This document shows, one piece after another, positions 19,519 to 26,456 of a stretch of DNA of 55,507 bases (positions are counted from its first letter, which is position 1; every line of letters begins with the position of its first letter). Source of the stretch: Acholeplasmatales bacterium (GTDB lineage: Bacteria; Bacillota_I; Bacilli_A; Izemoplasmatales; Hujiaoplasmataceae); assembly GCA_003477305.1 (NCBI GenBank), contig DMTN01000045.1:25523-81029 (forward strand), in the 5' to 3' direction. Made by a program: the position numbers and the translations under genes. The notes beneath the pieces are model-generated. The model was not told the origin of the DNA. It ran no database searches and worked only from the letters and a program-made list of their open reading frames with translations.

Positions 19519-19678
19519 GCATAAAGCCTCCTTAGGCAATCCGCAACGATGGTCCGCATACGCAGTAAAACCGTGGTGATCCCACGGGTTTTGCGTTTGT
19601 CGAAGTACTGATACCATCCATGAATATCGGACGAGTTGATCCGTTTCGACTCCGTGTGTGAGTCTGACGTAGAACTCA
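19519..19678 (-). ncRNA. Structured 5' leader of the peptide/ice-binding-like operon
   Basis: About 160 bases separate the predicted start of transcription from the peptide gene. Read on the minus strand it can fold into a long hairpin (ACGCAAAACC-CGTGG, loop GATCA, CCACG-GTTTT-AC-TGCGT, 19553–19588), itself enclosed by GATGGT/ACCATC, with further small hairpins upstream (GACTC/GAGTC, CGGA/TCCG). I tried to match it to cyclic-di-GMP, SAM and T-box RNAs and failed. Whether it is regulatory is inference from length and structure. Confidence 0.4.
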
Positions 19679-19684
19679 ATATGT

Positions 19685-19713
19685 ATTATACGCTTTTATT
19701 TACATAATTACAA
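19685..19713 (-). promoter_or_regulatory. Promoter of the peptide/ice-binding-like operon
   Basis: TTGTAA (19713–19708), 17-base spacer, TATAAT (19690–19685) on the minus strand, inside a very AT-rich patch (19690–19770) that may act as an UP element. Confidence 0.75.
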
Positions 19714-19845
19714 CTCTATTTTCATATTATATATATAATAAGGTTATATTTTACTCTTATATCATAAATGAGCGAAATCGTGCCGACGATCGATTCCGCC
19801 TCGCTTTACCCCTTTCAGATGACCGGATCGGGCCGTTTTTAACGA

Positions 19846-19896
19846 TGAAAAAACGCCCTCGACGTGATGGGGATCCCCATCGCGTCAGGGGGCGTT
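19846..19896 (-). terminator. Terminator of pgi
   Basis: Long interrupted hairpin, AACGCCC/GGGCGTT outside and GATGGGG/CCCCATC inside, followed on the minus strand by a run of six T residues. Confidence 0.85.
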
Positions 19897-19907
19897 CTTG
19901 TCGGGGG

Positions 19908-21245
19908 TTACTTGTTCAGTTTCGCTTCAAGCTCGGCCTTCAGTTTTTCATAGCCGGGCTTGCCGAGGAGCGCGAACATGTTCTTCTTATAGGCTTCGAC
20001 GCCGGGTTGATCGAACGGATTGACGCCGAGGACATAGGCGGAGATGCCGCAGGCGTATTCGAAGAAATAGACGAGCTGGCCGAAGAAGAACGGCGTGACT
20101 TCCGGGATCGACAGGACGATGTTCGGGACCATTCCTTCTTCATGCGCGAGCAGGGTGCCTTCGAACGCCTTGTTGTTGACGTCGTCGACGGTCCGTCCGG
20201 CGAGGTAGTTGAGGCCGTCGAGATCGACTTTTTCGACCTGGATCACGATTTCGCGGCGCGGCGTGTCGACCTTGAGCACGGTCTCGAAGAAGATCCGGCG
20301 GCCGTCCTGGACGTACTGGCCGAGCGAATGCAGTTCGGTCGTGAAGGACGCGGCGGCGGGGAAGATGCCCTGGCGGTTCTTGCCTTCGGATTCGCCGAAG
20401 AGCTGTTTCCACCATTCGGCGAAGGAAGCGAGGGCGGGTTCATAGTTGACCATCATCTCGATCGCCTTGTTTCCGCGGTAGAGCAGGTTGCGGACGGCGG
20501 CGTACAAATGCGCGTCGTTCTTCAAGACGGAGTTCGTCTTATAGGCCTTTTTCGCGGCCTTGGCGCCCTTCATGACCTGGCGGATGTTGATCCCGGCGGC
20601 CGCGATCGGAAGCAGTCCGACGGCCGTCAGGACGCTGTAGCGTCCGCCGACATCGTCGGGGACGACGAAGGTCTCATACCCCTGATCGACGGAAAGTTTG
20701 CGGAGCGCGCCTTTTTCCTTGTCGGTGGTGGCGTAGATGCGATCCTTCGCACCTTCGGGCCCGTACTTCGTCTCAAGCAGGTTCTTGAAGACGCGAAAGG
20801 CGATGGCCGGTTCGGTGGTGGTGCCGGATTTGGAGATGACATTCACCGCGAAATCCTTGTTCGACACGTAATCGACGAGGTCGGCGAGGTAGGTCGAAGA
20901 CATTTGCTGGCCGGCGAAGACGACTTCGAGTTTTTTCTTCTTCTCGAAATACGGAGTGAGCATGTCGATCGCGGCCTTCGCGCCGAGATAGGAGCCGCCG
21001 ATGCCGATGACGACGAGGACATCCGCTTGACGGCGGATCTTTTTCGCCGCATGTTCGATGCGGGAAAACTCTTCCTTGTCGTAGGCCTCCGGAAGGTCGA
21101 GCCAACCGGTGTATTCGGCGCCTTTGCCGGTGCCGGTCCGAAGCGCCTTCGCGGCTCCGGTGATTTCTTTTTGAATTTGTTTCAATGCCCCTTCCGGGAC
21201 GAACGAGAGCGCGCGGCTCACGTCAAGACGAATCTGTTTTTCCAT
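19908..21245 (-). CDS. pgi: Glucose-6-phosphate isomerase
   Basis: Interconverts glucose 6-phosphate and fructose 6-phosphate in the cytosol. The 445-residue protein shows the SIS-fold signatures GIGGSYLGAKA, VISKSGTTTEPAIAFR and, near the C terminus, GVNPFDQPGVEAYK with the active-site lysine. Length is normal for Firmicutes Pgi. Start at ATG 21245 with TTGGAGG upstream. Monocistronic: extended −10 at 21281–21289 and a strong terminator at 19846–19896. The neighbouring S1 protein is also near pgi in B. subtilis (yugI region). Confidence 0.97.
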   Translation of the reverse strand: MEKQIRLDVSRALSFVPEGALKQIQKEITGAAKALRTGTGKGAEYTGWLDLPEAYDKEEFSRIEHAAKKIRRQADVLVVIGIGGSYLGAKAAIDMLTPYFEKKKKLEVVFAGQQMSSTYLADLVDYVSNKDFAVNVISKSGTTTEPAIAFRVFKNLLETKYGPEGAKDRIYATTDKEKGALRKLSVDQGYETFVVPDDVGGRYSVLTAVGLLPIAAAGINIRQVMKGAKAAKKAYKTNSVLKNDAHLYAAVRNLLYRGNKAIEMMVNYEPALASFAEWWKQLFGESEGKNRQGIFPAAASFTTELHSLGQYVQDGRRIFFETVLKVDTPRREIVIQVEKVDLDGLNYLAGRTVDDVNNKAFEGTLLAHEEGMVPNIVLSIPEVTPFFFGQLVYFFEYACGISAYVLGVNPFDQPGVEAYKKNMFALLGKPGYEKLKAELEAKLNK

Positions 21246-21280
21246 GGAAATGCCTCCAAAATGGTTCAAAAACCCATCAT

Positions 21281-21289
21281 ATTATAACA
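21281..21289 (-). promoter_or_regulatory. pgi extended −10 promoter
   Basis: TGT-TATAAT on the minus strand (21289–21281) with no recognisable −35; leader of about 30 bases. Confidence 0.6.
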
Positions 21290-21331
21290 TAATCGTTTTT
21301 TTTGAAAAGCAAAATCGTTTGATATTACGCT

Positions 21332-21371
21332 TTCTTGAAAAAAAGAAAAGCGGCGAACCTTCATTCGCCGC
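21332..21371 (-). terminator. Terminator overlapping the end of the S1-protein gene
   Basis: GCGGCGAA/TTCGCCGC stem (21350–21371) with the TGA stop of the S1 gene in its loop; the minus-strand continuation is TTTTCTTTTTTTC. Confidence 0.85.
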
Positions 21372-21696
21372 CATCCTTGCGATGCCGTGCGATCCAGACC
21401 GGAAGCATCTCGCCGAGCGGCTTGAAGCCGGTTTTCAGCGTGATGTTCAGATACTTCTTCCGATGGACGCGGTTTGTGCGTTTGTAACTGAGACTGACCT
21501 TTCCCTCTTCGGTAACGCCCAGGACTTCGAGATCGACGATGTCGCCGACTTTGAAGAAGTCGTCGATGCGTCGCACGAAGCCGTCACTCACCTCGGAGAT
21601 GTGGATCAACCCGTCGACTTCGTCGCCGATCTTGACGAACGCGCCGTACGACTTGATGCCGGTGATCCGTCCCTTGACCAGATCCCCCTTATTCAT
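21361..21696 (-). CDS. S1-domain RNA-binding protein (YugI/GSP13-like)
   Basis: A 111-residue protein with one S1 domain in residues 1–72: KGRITGIKSYGAFVKIG, DGLIHISEVSDGFV and VGDIVDLEVLGV are the classic S1 strands. The tail is basic and ends HRKDGGE. Small single-S1 proteins of this kind (YugI, CvfD) bind ribosomes or RNA and act in post-transcriptional control in Bacilli. The last codons form one arm of the terminator. Start at 21696 follows GAGGTTATCAACC. Identity as an S1 protein is firm, the exact orthologue less so. Confidence 0.85.
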   Translation of the reverse strand: MNKGDLVKGRITGIKSYGAFVKIGDEVDGLIHISEVSDGFVRRIDDFFKVGDIVDLEVLGVTEEGKVSLSYKRTNRVHRKKYLNITLKTGFKPLGEMLPVWIARHRKDGGE

Positions 21697-21728
21697 GGTT
21701 GATAACCTCGCGATGGTTGCTTGGTTTT

Positions 21729-21734
21729 AGTATA
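21729..21734 (-). promoter_or_regulatory. −10 element of the S1-protein gene
   Basis: TATACT on the minus strand, about 30 bases before the start codon; the −35 region is poor. Confidence 0.4.
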
Positions 21735-21777
21735 ACACACCCGATTTCGTTTTGCACCCCCGCATCTGGGATGCATG

Positions 21778-21818
21778 AAGAAAAAAACGTCCGATGCCGA
21801 GTCAATCGGCCGTCAGAC
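21778..21818 (-). terminator. Terminator of the Ppx/GppA gene
   Basis: Nested stems CGTC/GACG and GCCGA/TCGGC overlapping the last codons of the gene, followed by TTTTTTTC on the minus strand. Confidence 0.75.
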
Positions 21819-22761
21819 GCTTTTGCAGATACCCTTCCCGGACGCCGAACGCCGAAACGTGGATGACGTCGGTGCCGACCCAGCGGGCGATCGTGCGAAG
21901 GATGGTGATTCCCGGAAAGATCGTATGAATCCGGTCGGGCATTTCGCGGATGACGTTCAGAAGCAGGATTTTCGGTTGGGTTTCGGCCATCCGGGCGATC
22001 CGCTTCAAATCGCCTGCGTCGATCGTCTTGTTGGCGACGTCGTGCAACATGACGCCGTTCACTAGTTTGTTCGCCGCGCGGAGCGTGCCGCCGACGCCGT
22101 AGAGCGGAAGTTTGAGATCTTTGGGAATCTTGTTTTTGACGAGTTCGCGGACGACGTGTTCGGCGATGTCCTCGACCTCGACGAGGGTCGGCGTCAATCC
22201 TTGCACATGATCGAGATACGCCGTCAGGGACCCGATTGGCAGCGCAAGGGCGAGTTCCGACCGGCCGCCGCGGAATACGACGACTTCGGTGCTGCCGCCG
22301 CCGATGTCGACGACAACGCCTTCGGTGATGTCATAGATCTGCCGGACGCCTTCGAGGTCGCATTCGGCTTCGCGCTCGCCCGAAAGCAAGTCGATCGGCC
22401 GGCCGATCCGCGCTTCGAGCTGCCGCAGCACGTGCGGCGCGTTCTCGATGTTGCGAAGCGACGCGGTGGCGATGATCGAAACGTCGGTGACGCCGAGCTG
22501 CCGGGTCGTCTTCAGATATTCGACGAGGATGTCTTCGCTTTTCCGGTAACCGTCCTCGGTCAGATTTCGCGAAGAGTCCACATACGACGCGAGGCCGACG
22601 GTCTCCGTCTTCGTGAAAATCTGGACAAGCCGTCCTTCGGCCCATTTGTATACCGAAAGCCGAACCGAATTCGACCCGAGATCGATGATTCCGACGCGAT
22701 CGTCGCCCCGATGCTGATCATGATCTTTTTCTTGTTCCACAATGATGTCGTTCCATTCCAT
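21802..22761 (-). CDS. Ppx/GppA family phosphatase
   Basis: ASKHA-fold exopolyphosphatase or guanosine pentaphosphate phosphatase; hydrolyses polyphosphate termini or pppGpp. The 319-residue product has VGIIDLGSNSVRLSVY near residues 22–37, the phosphate loops VDIGGGSTEVV and ATASLRN, and GVGGTLRA, all typical. It lacks the C-terminal HD-like extension of E. coli Ppx, as usual for short Firmicutes forms. Start at ATG 22761, with AAAAGGTGA 4 bases upstream. It ends in a terminator and is divergent in function from its neighbours. Sequence alone does not tell Ppx from GppA. Confidence 0.9.
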   Translation of the reverse strand: MEWNDIIVEQEKDHDQHRGDDRVGIIDLGSNSVRLSVYKWAEGRLVQIFTKTETVGLASYVDSSRNLTEDGYRKSEDILVEYLKTTRQLGVTDVSIIATASLRNIENAPHVLRQLEARIGRPIDLLSGEREAECDLEGVRQIYDITEGVVVDIGGGSTEVVVFRGGRSELALALPIGSLTAYLDHVQGLTPTLVEVEDIAEHVVRELVKNKIPKDLKLPLYGVGGTLRAANKLVNGVMLHDVANKTIDAGDLKRIARMAETQPKILLLNVIREMPDRIHTIFPGITILRTIARWVGTDVIHVSAFGVREGYLQKRLTAD

Positions 22762-22880
22762 GCGTTCACCTTTTTCTGCATGTCTATGCGATTTCATTGT
22801 AGCACGAACCCGTCGCTCAAAACCGTTTCGGAGCTTGATTTTACGCTGAATTTACGCATTCCTCACGTTCGCGGATCAAA

Positions 22881-22909
22881 AGAAAAACCCGCAAACAAAA
22901 TGCGGGTTT
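22881..22909 (-). terminator. Terminator of the yutD–nifU–pgpA operon
   Basis: AAACCCGCA/TGCGGGTTT stem with a 7-base loop, followed by TTTTCTTTT on the minus strand, 20 bases past the pgpA stop. Confidence 0.85.
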
Positions 22910-22928
22910 GATCAGATCGATCGATGCA

Positions 22929-23423
22929 TCAAAGAGCGTTGTTGTGGGCGACGGAACTTGCGGCGGCCGCGGCGACGGCACCGATGATGTCGTCCATGAA
23001 GGTGTGGCAGTGGCCGGTCGTCTTGCCAAGCGTGTCGAGCCGGCCGATGATGCCCGGTTTCGTCTTGTCGACATAGCCGAAGTTGGTGAGGCCGATCGAT
23101 CCGTACAGGTTGCAGATCGAGAGCACCAGGATCTCGTCGATCCCGAAGAGCGGATTGTCCTCGTCGATGAGCGACTGGAGCGGCTCGGACAATTTTCCCT
23201 GTTCGGCGAGCATATCGAGTTCGACGCCGGTCAAAATCGCGTTGTGGACTTCGCGTTTCGAAAGCACGCGGTCGACGGCTTCTTCGCAGATGTCCATCGA
23301 AAGCGTGGGAATGTATTTCTTTTGAAGATCGTAGACGATCTGGGTGATGTCGGCGATTTCGACGCCGCGCTCCTTGAGGAGTGCGAGACAGCGGGTTTTC
23401 ATGTATTCTTTCGTGACGATCAT
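22929..23423 (-). CDS. Phosphatidylglycerophosphatase A family protein (YutG)
   Basis: A 164-residue member of the PgpA/YutG family, soluble in Bacilli and assigned to dephosphorylation of phosphatidylglycerophosphate. Typical blocks: LLKERGVEIADI, KREVHNAILTG, YGSIGLTNFGYVDKTKPGIIG and the HTFMDDIIGA metal-site region, ending in an Ala-rich helix. Start at ATG 23423 with AAAGGA upstream, 13 bases after the nifU stop. The neighbourhood (yutD, nifU/yutI, yutG) copies the B. subtilis yut cluster. Confidence 0.88.
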   Translation of the reverse strand: MIVTKEYMKTRCLALLKERGVEIADITQIVYDLQKKYIPTLSMDICEEAVDRVLSKREVHNAILTGVELDMLAEQGKLSEPLQSLIDEDNPLFGIDEILVLSICNLYGSIGLTNFGYVDKTKPGIIGRLDTLGKTTGHCHTFMDDIIGAVAAAAASSVAHNNAL

Positions 23424-23436
23424 GGGAATCTTCCTT

Positions 23437-23670
23437 TCAGATGTGCTCGACGCCGATGACGCCGGGGACGCGTTCGAGGAGGGTGTCCTCGACCAGTTCG
23501 CGCAGCGTGCTTTCAAAGCCGCCGCAACCGACGCAGGCGCCGGTCATTTCGATGTAGACGATGCCGTCCTCGAACCGGACGAACTGGACGTCTCCGCCGT
23601 CGCGCTGGATATACGGGCGGACGAGGTTGATGACGGTATGGATCTCGCGGATGATTTCATCGTAGGTCAT
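23437..23670 (-). CDS. NifU-like iron–sulfur scaffold (YutI)
   Basis: A 77-residue single-domain NifU C-terminal protein, thought to carry [4Fe-4S] clusters to apoproteins. The cluster-binding CVGC pair is C46 and C49, preceded by the RPYIQRDGGDV block that defines the family. Second gene of the yutD–nifU–pgpA operon, starting 13 bases after the yutD stop with AAAGGCG upstream. Confidence 0.93.
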   Translation of the reverse strand: MTYDEIIREIHTVINLVRPYIQRDGGDVQFVRFEDGIVYIEMTGACVGCGGFESTLRELVEDTLLERVPGVIGVEHI

Positions 23671-23683
23671 GCGGGTGCGCCTT

Positions 23684-23968
23684 TCACGAATCGCGTTTCG
23701 TATTGGGATCGAAATGCGGATTTTTCAGGATATAGTAAGGACAGTTGAGCGCGCACGATTCCATCAGGTAGTCCGGGATCAAACGGACGCCGTTGGTCTT
23801 GCCGCTCTTGGTGAACCCCTTCAGCCGAAGCATGCCCGAGGCATAGTCGCCGACGAGATAGGGGAAGACGTTGAATATATCGAGGTAGCGCTTGTTGAAA
23901 TCATCGAGGATGAACGCTTCCCGATAGTTCTTGATCAGTTCGAATTCGCCATGTTCCGTTTCCAGCAT
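23684..23968 (-). CDS. YutD family protein
   Basis: A 94-residue protein of the YutD family, conserved in Bacilli and of unknown function. Recognised by FELIKNYREAFILDDFNKRY, the VGDYASGMLRLKGF strand and a C-terminal CALNCPYYILKNPHF with two cysteines. I start at ATG 23968, which has AAAGGAG 8 bases upstream; an in-frame ATG at 23992 would give eight extra polar residues. First gene of the operon, with a −10 (TAAAAT) at 23997–24002. Confidence 0.85.
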   Translation of the reverse strand: MLETEHGEFELIKNYREAFILDDFNKRYLDIFNVFPYLVGDYASGMLRLKGFTKSGKTNGVRLIPDYLMESCALNCPYYILKNPHFDPNTKRDS

Positions 23969-23996
23969 GTCGTCGTCTCCTTTGTCGTGCATTCCT

Positions 23997-24005
23997 ATTT
24001 TACCA
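23997..24005 (-). promoter_or_regulatory. Promoter of the yut operon
   Basis: TGG-TAAAAT on the minus strand, with TTGCAA 15 bases further upstream. Confidence 0.5.
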
Positions 24006-24041
24006 CATTTCGTCGATTTGCAACGGAATTGAGACCGCCCG

Positions 24042-24066
24042 AAAGAAAACGGGCGCCTTCGCCCGT
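24042..24066 (-). terminator. Terminator after ispF
   Basis: ACGGGCG/CGCCCGT stem starting within the ispF stop codon, then TTTTCTTTC on the minus strand. Confidence 0.75.
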
Positions 24067-24557
24067 CAAAGCATCATGAACATGTCGGTTTCGAGGAGGA
24101 CGACGGCTTCGCAGATGATCGCCTTGCCTTCGCCGACGATCCCGAGCCCTTCGAAGGTGGTCGCCTTGACGCTGACCCGCGTCGGTTCGATCGCGAGGAT
24201 GCCGGCGATCCGTTTGCGCATGTCGTCGACGTACGGACGGAGCTTCGGAGCTTCGAGCGAGACCATGCAGTCGAGATTGGAGACGATATAGCCTTTTTTG
24301 GTGATATAGTCGTTGACTTCCTTCAGAATCAGCGTCGAATCGTAGTTTTTATAGCGCGGCTCGGTATCCGGAAAGAATTTCCCGAGGTCGCCCAAAGCGA
24401 GCGCGCCGAGAATCGATTCGGCGATCGCGTGGATCAGGCAGTCCGCATCGGAGTGTCCCATCGGACCGTACGGCACATCGAGGTGAATCCCGCCGAGAAT
24501 GAACGGACGTCCCGGTACGAGCGGATGGATGTCCTTCGAAAAACCGATTCTGATCAT
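24066..24557 (-). CDS. ispF: 2-C-methyl-D-erythritol 2,4-cyclodiphosphate synthase
   Basis: Fifth enzyme of the MEP pathway to isoprenoids. The 163-residue protein carries the zinc ligands D9 and H11 (in KDIH, a small variation on the usual YDVH) and H43 in the HSDADCLIHAIAESILGALALGD block. KATTFEGLG near the C terminus is also typical. It overlaps ispD by 4 bases and has TTGGAGG upstream. Last gene of a four-gene operon that begins with the FAD–SCP2 fusion. Confidence 0.96.
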   Translation of the reverse strand: MIRIGFSKDIHPLVPGRPFILGGIHLDVPYGPMGHSDADCLIHAIAESILGALALGDLGKFFPDTEPRYKNYDSTLILKEVNDYITKKGYIVSNLDCMVSLEAPKLRPYVDDMRKRIAGILAIEPTRVSVKATTFEGLGIVGEGKAIICEAVVLLETDMFMML

Positions 24558-25207
24558 AGTATGTCCTCCAATAGTACAAGATCCGACATCGTCGTGACCT
24601 TGATGTTTCCGTAATCGCCTTCAACCAGGGTGACCGGTTCGCCGAGACCCGCGGTATATACCGTCGTGTCGTCCGTGTAAGGAATCGGAGCCCCCGCGCA
24701 CAATGCGTGAGCGAGCCGGATCCGTTCCGTCGGGAAGACTTGCGGAGTCTGAATGGAGTATGTTTTCTCACGGTCGACAGATCCCGAGATCACGCCGTTT
24801 TCCACCGTTTTTAGCGTGTCCTTCGATTTGACTCCGAGGACCAATGCCGGAGCGTCGGTCAGGTGCGCTTTGAGTTTGTCGAGATCGGCTTGGCGCAGGT
24901 TCGGGCGGGCTGCATCGTGGATGAACACGATCGGATTGTTGATCGCCTCGAGGCCGTTACGGACACTCTCCTGGCGGCTGGCGCCGCCGGGGACGAGACG
25001 GACGTCGCGGTCGCCGAGGAGTTTTTTGACCTCGGTCGCCTCGTTCGGCGCGTGGACGATGACGATCTCGTCGAATTCGGGATCGGCGCGAAACGCGTCG
25101 ACGCTGTAGAGCAGCATCGCCTTCCCGCGGATTTCGCAGAAGATCTTGTTGTACGACAGGTGCATTCTGGTGCCGCCGCCGGCGGCGACGATCAGAGCCG
25201 AATACAT
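24554..25207 (-). CDS. ispD: 2-C-methyl-D-erythritol 4-phosphate cytidylyltransferase
   Basis: Third enzyme of the MEP pathway, making CDP-ME from MEP and CTP. The 217-residue protein has the nucleotidyltransferase loop AAGGGTRMHLSYNKIF at 8–23, HDAARPNL for substrate and metal binding, and the TDD segment. Start at ATG 25207 with GGGAGG upstream. It follows the GGDEF-like gene by 49 bases with no terminator between, so one operon with the two genes upstream is likely. Confidence 0.96.
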   Translation of the reverse strand: MYSALIVAAGGGTRMHLSYNKIFCEIRGKAMLLYSVDAFRADPEFDEIVIVHAPNEATEVKKLLGDRDVRLVPGGASRQESVRNGLEAINNPIVFIHDAARPNLRQADLDKLKAHLTDAPALVLGVKSKDTLKTVENGVISGSVDREKTYSIQTPQVFPTERIRLAHALCAGAPIPYTDDTTVYTAGLGEPVTLVEGDYGNIKVTTMSDLVLLEDIL

Positions 25208-25256
25208 AGAAACCTCCCGGCCGTCAGGTTTACGCGTCAATGACGCGGAACGGATT

Positions 25257-26429
25257 TCATTCGCCGAAGATCGAATAGTTCTTCTTCGGATTGCGGATCG
25301 CCTCGTCGAGCGCCTTGTTGGCGAGGCTGACGTATTCGTTGAGCGAATACGTCGACCACGGCTCGTGCTTGATGACGCCGAGGTTGGGATAGACGACCTG
25401 CTGGATGCCGCCGATGTTGATCATCAGGTTGACGAGGTCGCCGCCGCTTTGAAGCGCGCGCAGAAGCACTTCATACTTGCGCTGCTCGCTGATCACGAGG
25501 GCGAACTGGATGCCGGTGATGCGGAAGATGCTGTTCACGTCCTTGGCGAAGTGATAGCGCATCTTCTTGATGTATTCGGCGATCATCAGATTTCCGACGT
25601 CACGGCCGAAACGGGCGTTGACGTCGGGGATGTTGGTGAGCTGGATCATCACGAGGTAGAACGTTTCCGGTTCCTTCAGAATCTGCGTGAGATACTGCAC
25701 GAGCTGCTGTTCGGTCGGAATCGAGTCGAGTTCGTGGATCATCGTTTCGGGGAACAGCTTCATGTCGATCGCGCGCACCGCGGCGACGACATGGATCGTT
25801 TTGTCAAACTCGAACGCGCGCCCGCGTTCCTCGACCCATACTGCGCCGCCCGCGCGCATCACGCGGTATTTGACATCGTACGTCGGCGCCTTCTTGGACG
25901 CCTTCCGCAGCGCCGAAAGATACTGGCCGCGGTCGTCCTGATGAATCGTCGCGCAGTATTCGTCGATCGTAAAATCGCTCTTGTCGAGTTCGACGATCTT
26001 CTTGAACTGGTCGGTCACGAACAATGTATTGTTCGCCACGTCGTGGAAGGCGAGCGCTTCGGTGAGCAGCCCGATCGTCGAGATGTAGCGCAGACGCAAC
26101 AGTTCGGACGCGTTCTTGACTTCGTCGAGTTCCTTCTCGAGCTCGAAGAAGTCATAGTCGGTCAGATTGCGGGTGATCCGGATCTTCGAGCGGAACCCGA
26201 CGGCGAAGGCGGCGGTTCCCATAAGCGCGAAGATCTCGTAATAGAATTTGAACTGGTCGATCGTGAGGACGGGGATCCACGACGGCATCACGAGCGCGAT
26301 CGCGTAAGGCGCGATGATGATCGGAAACAAGACGAGCTTCCAGATCCGCCATTTGCGATAGATGAGCGAACTCAGGACGATCAAGAGAAACGAAAGACCC
26401 AGTTCGATATAGATGAGGATGTCGGTCAT
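25257..26429 (-). CDS. Membrane protein with PAS-like and degenerate GGDEF domains
   Basis: A 390-residue protein: hydrophobic segments at about 4–24, 30–50 and 62–80, a coiled segment around 95–115, a PAS-like region (about 120–220) and a C-terminal domain with GGDEF topology. Where an active diguanylate cyclase has GGDEF, the aligned segment reads TGIQF (in FRITGIQFALVISE), and the usual I-site is absent, so it should not make cyclic di-GMP. It could bind nucleotide or serve as a membrane sensor or scaffold. It lies 27 bases after the FAD–SCP2 gene and 49 before ispD. TM count is by eye. Confidence 0.75.
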   Translation of the reverse strand: MTDILIYIELGLSFLLIVLSSLIYRKWRIWKLVLFPIIIAPYAIALVMPSWIPVLTIDQFKFYYEIFALMGTAAFAVGFRSKIRITRNLTDYDFFELEKELDEVKNASELLRLRYISTIGLLTEALAFHDVANNTLFVTDQFKKIVELDKSDFTIDEYCATIHQDDRGQYLSALRKASKKAPTYDVKYRVMRAGGAVWVEERGRAFEFDKTIHVVAAVRAIDMKLFPETMIHELDSIPTEQQLVQYLTQILKEPETFYLVMIQLTNIPDVNARFGRDVGNLMIAEYIKKMRYHFAKDVNSIFRITGIQFALVISEQRKYEVLLRALQSGGDLVNLMINIGGIQQVVYPNLGVIKHEPWSTYSLNEYVSLANKALDEAIRNPKKNYSIFGE

Positions 26430-26456
26430 GGCTTCAGCCCCTTTCCGTCCGGCGGG

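Noticed and set aside
19519..19678. Cyclic di-GMP, SAM or T-box riboswitch in the leader
   Set aside because: None of the conserved bases of these classes line up; only generic hairpins are supported, so no class is named.
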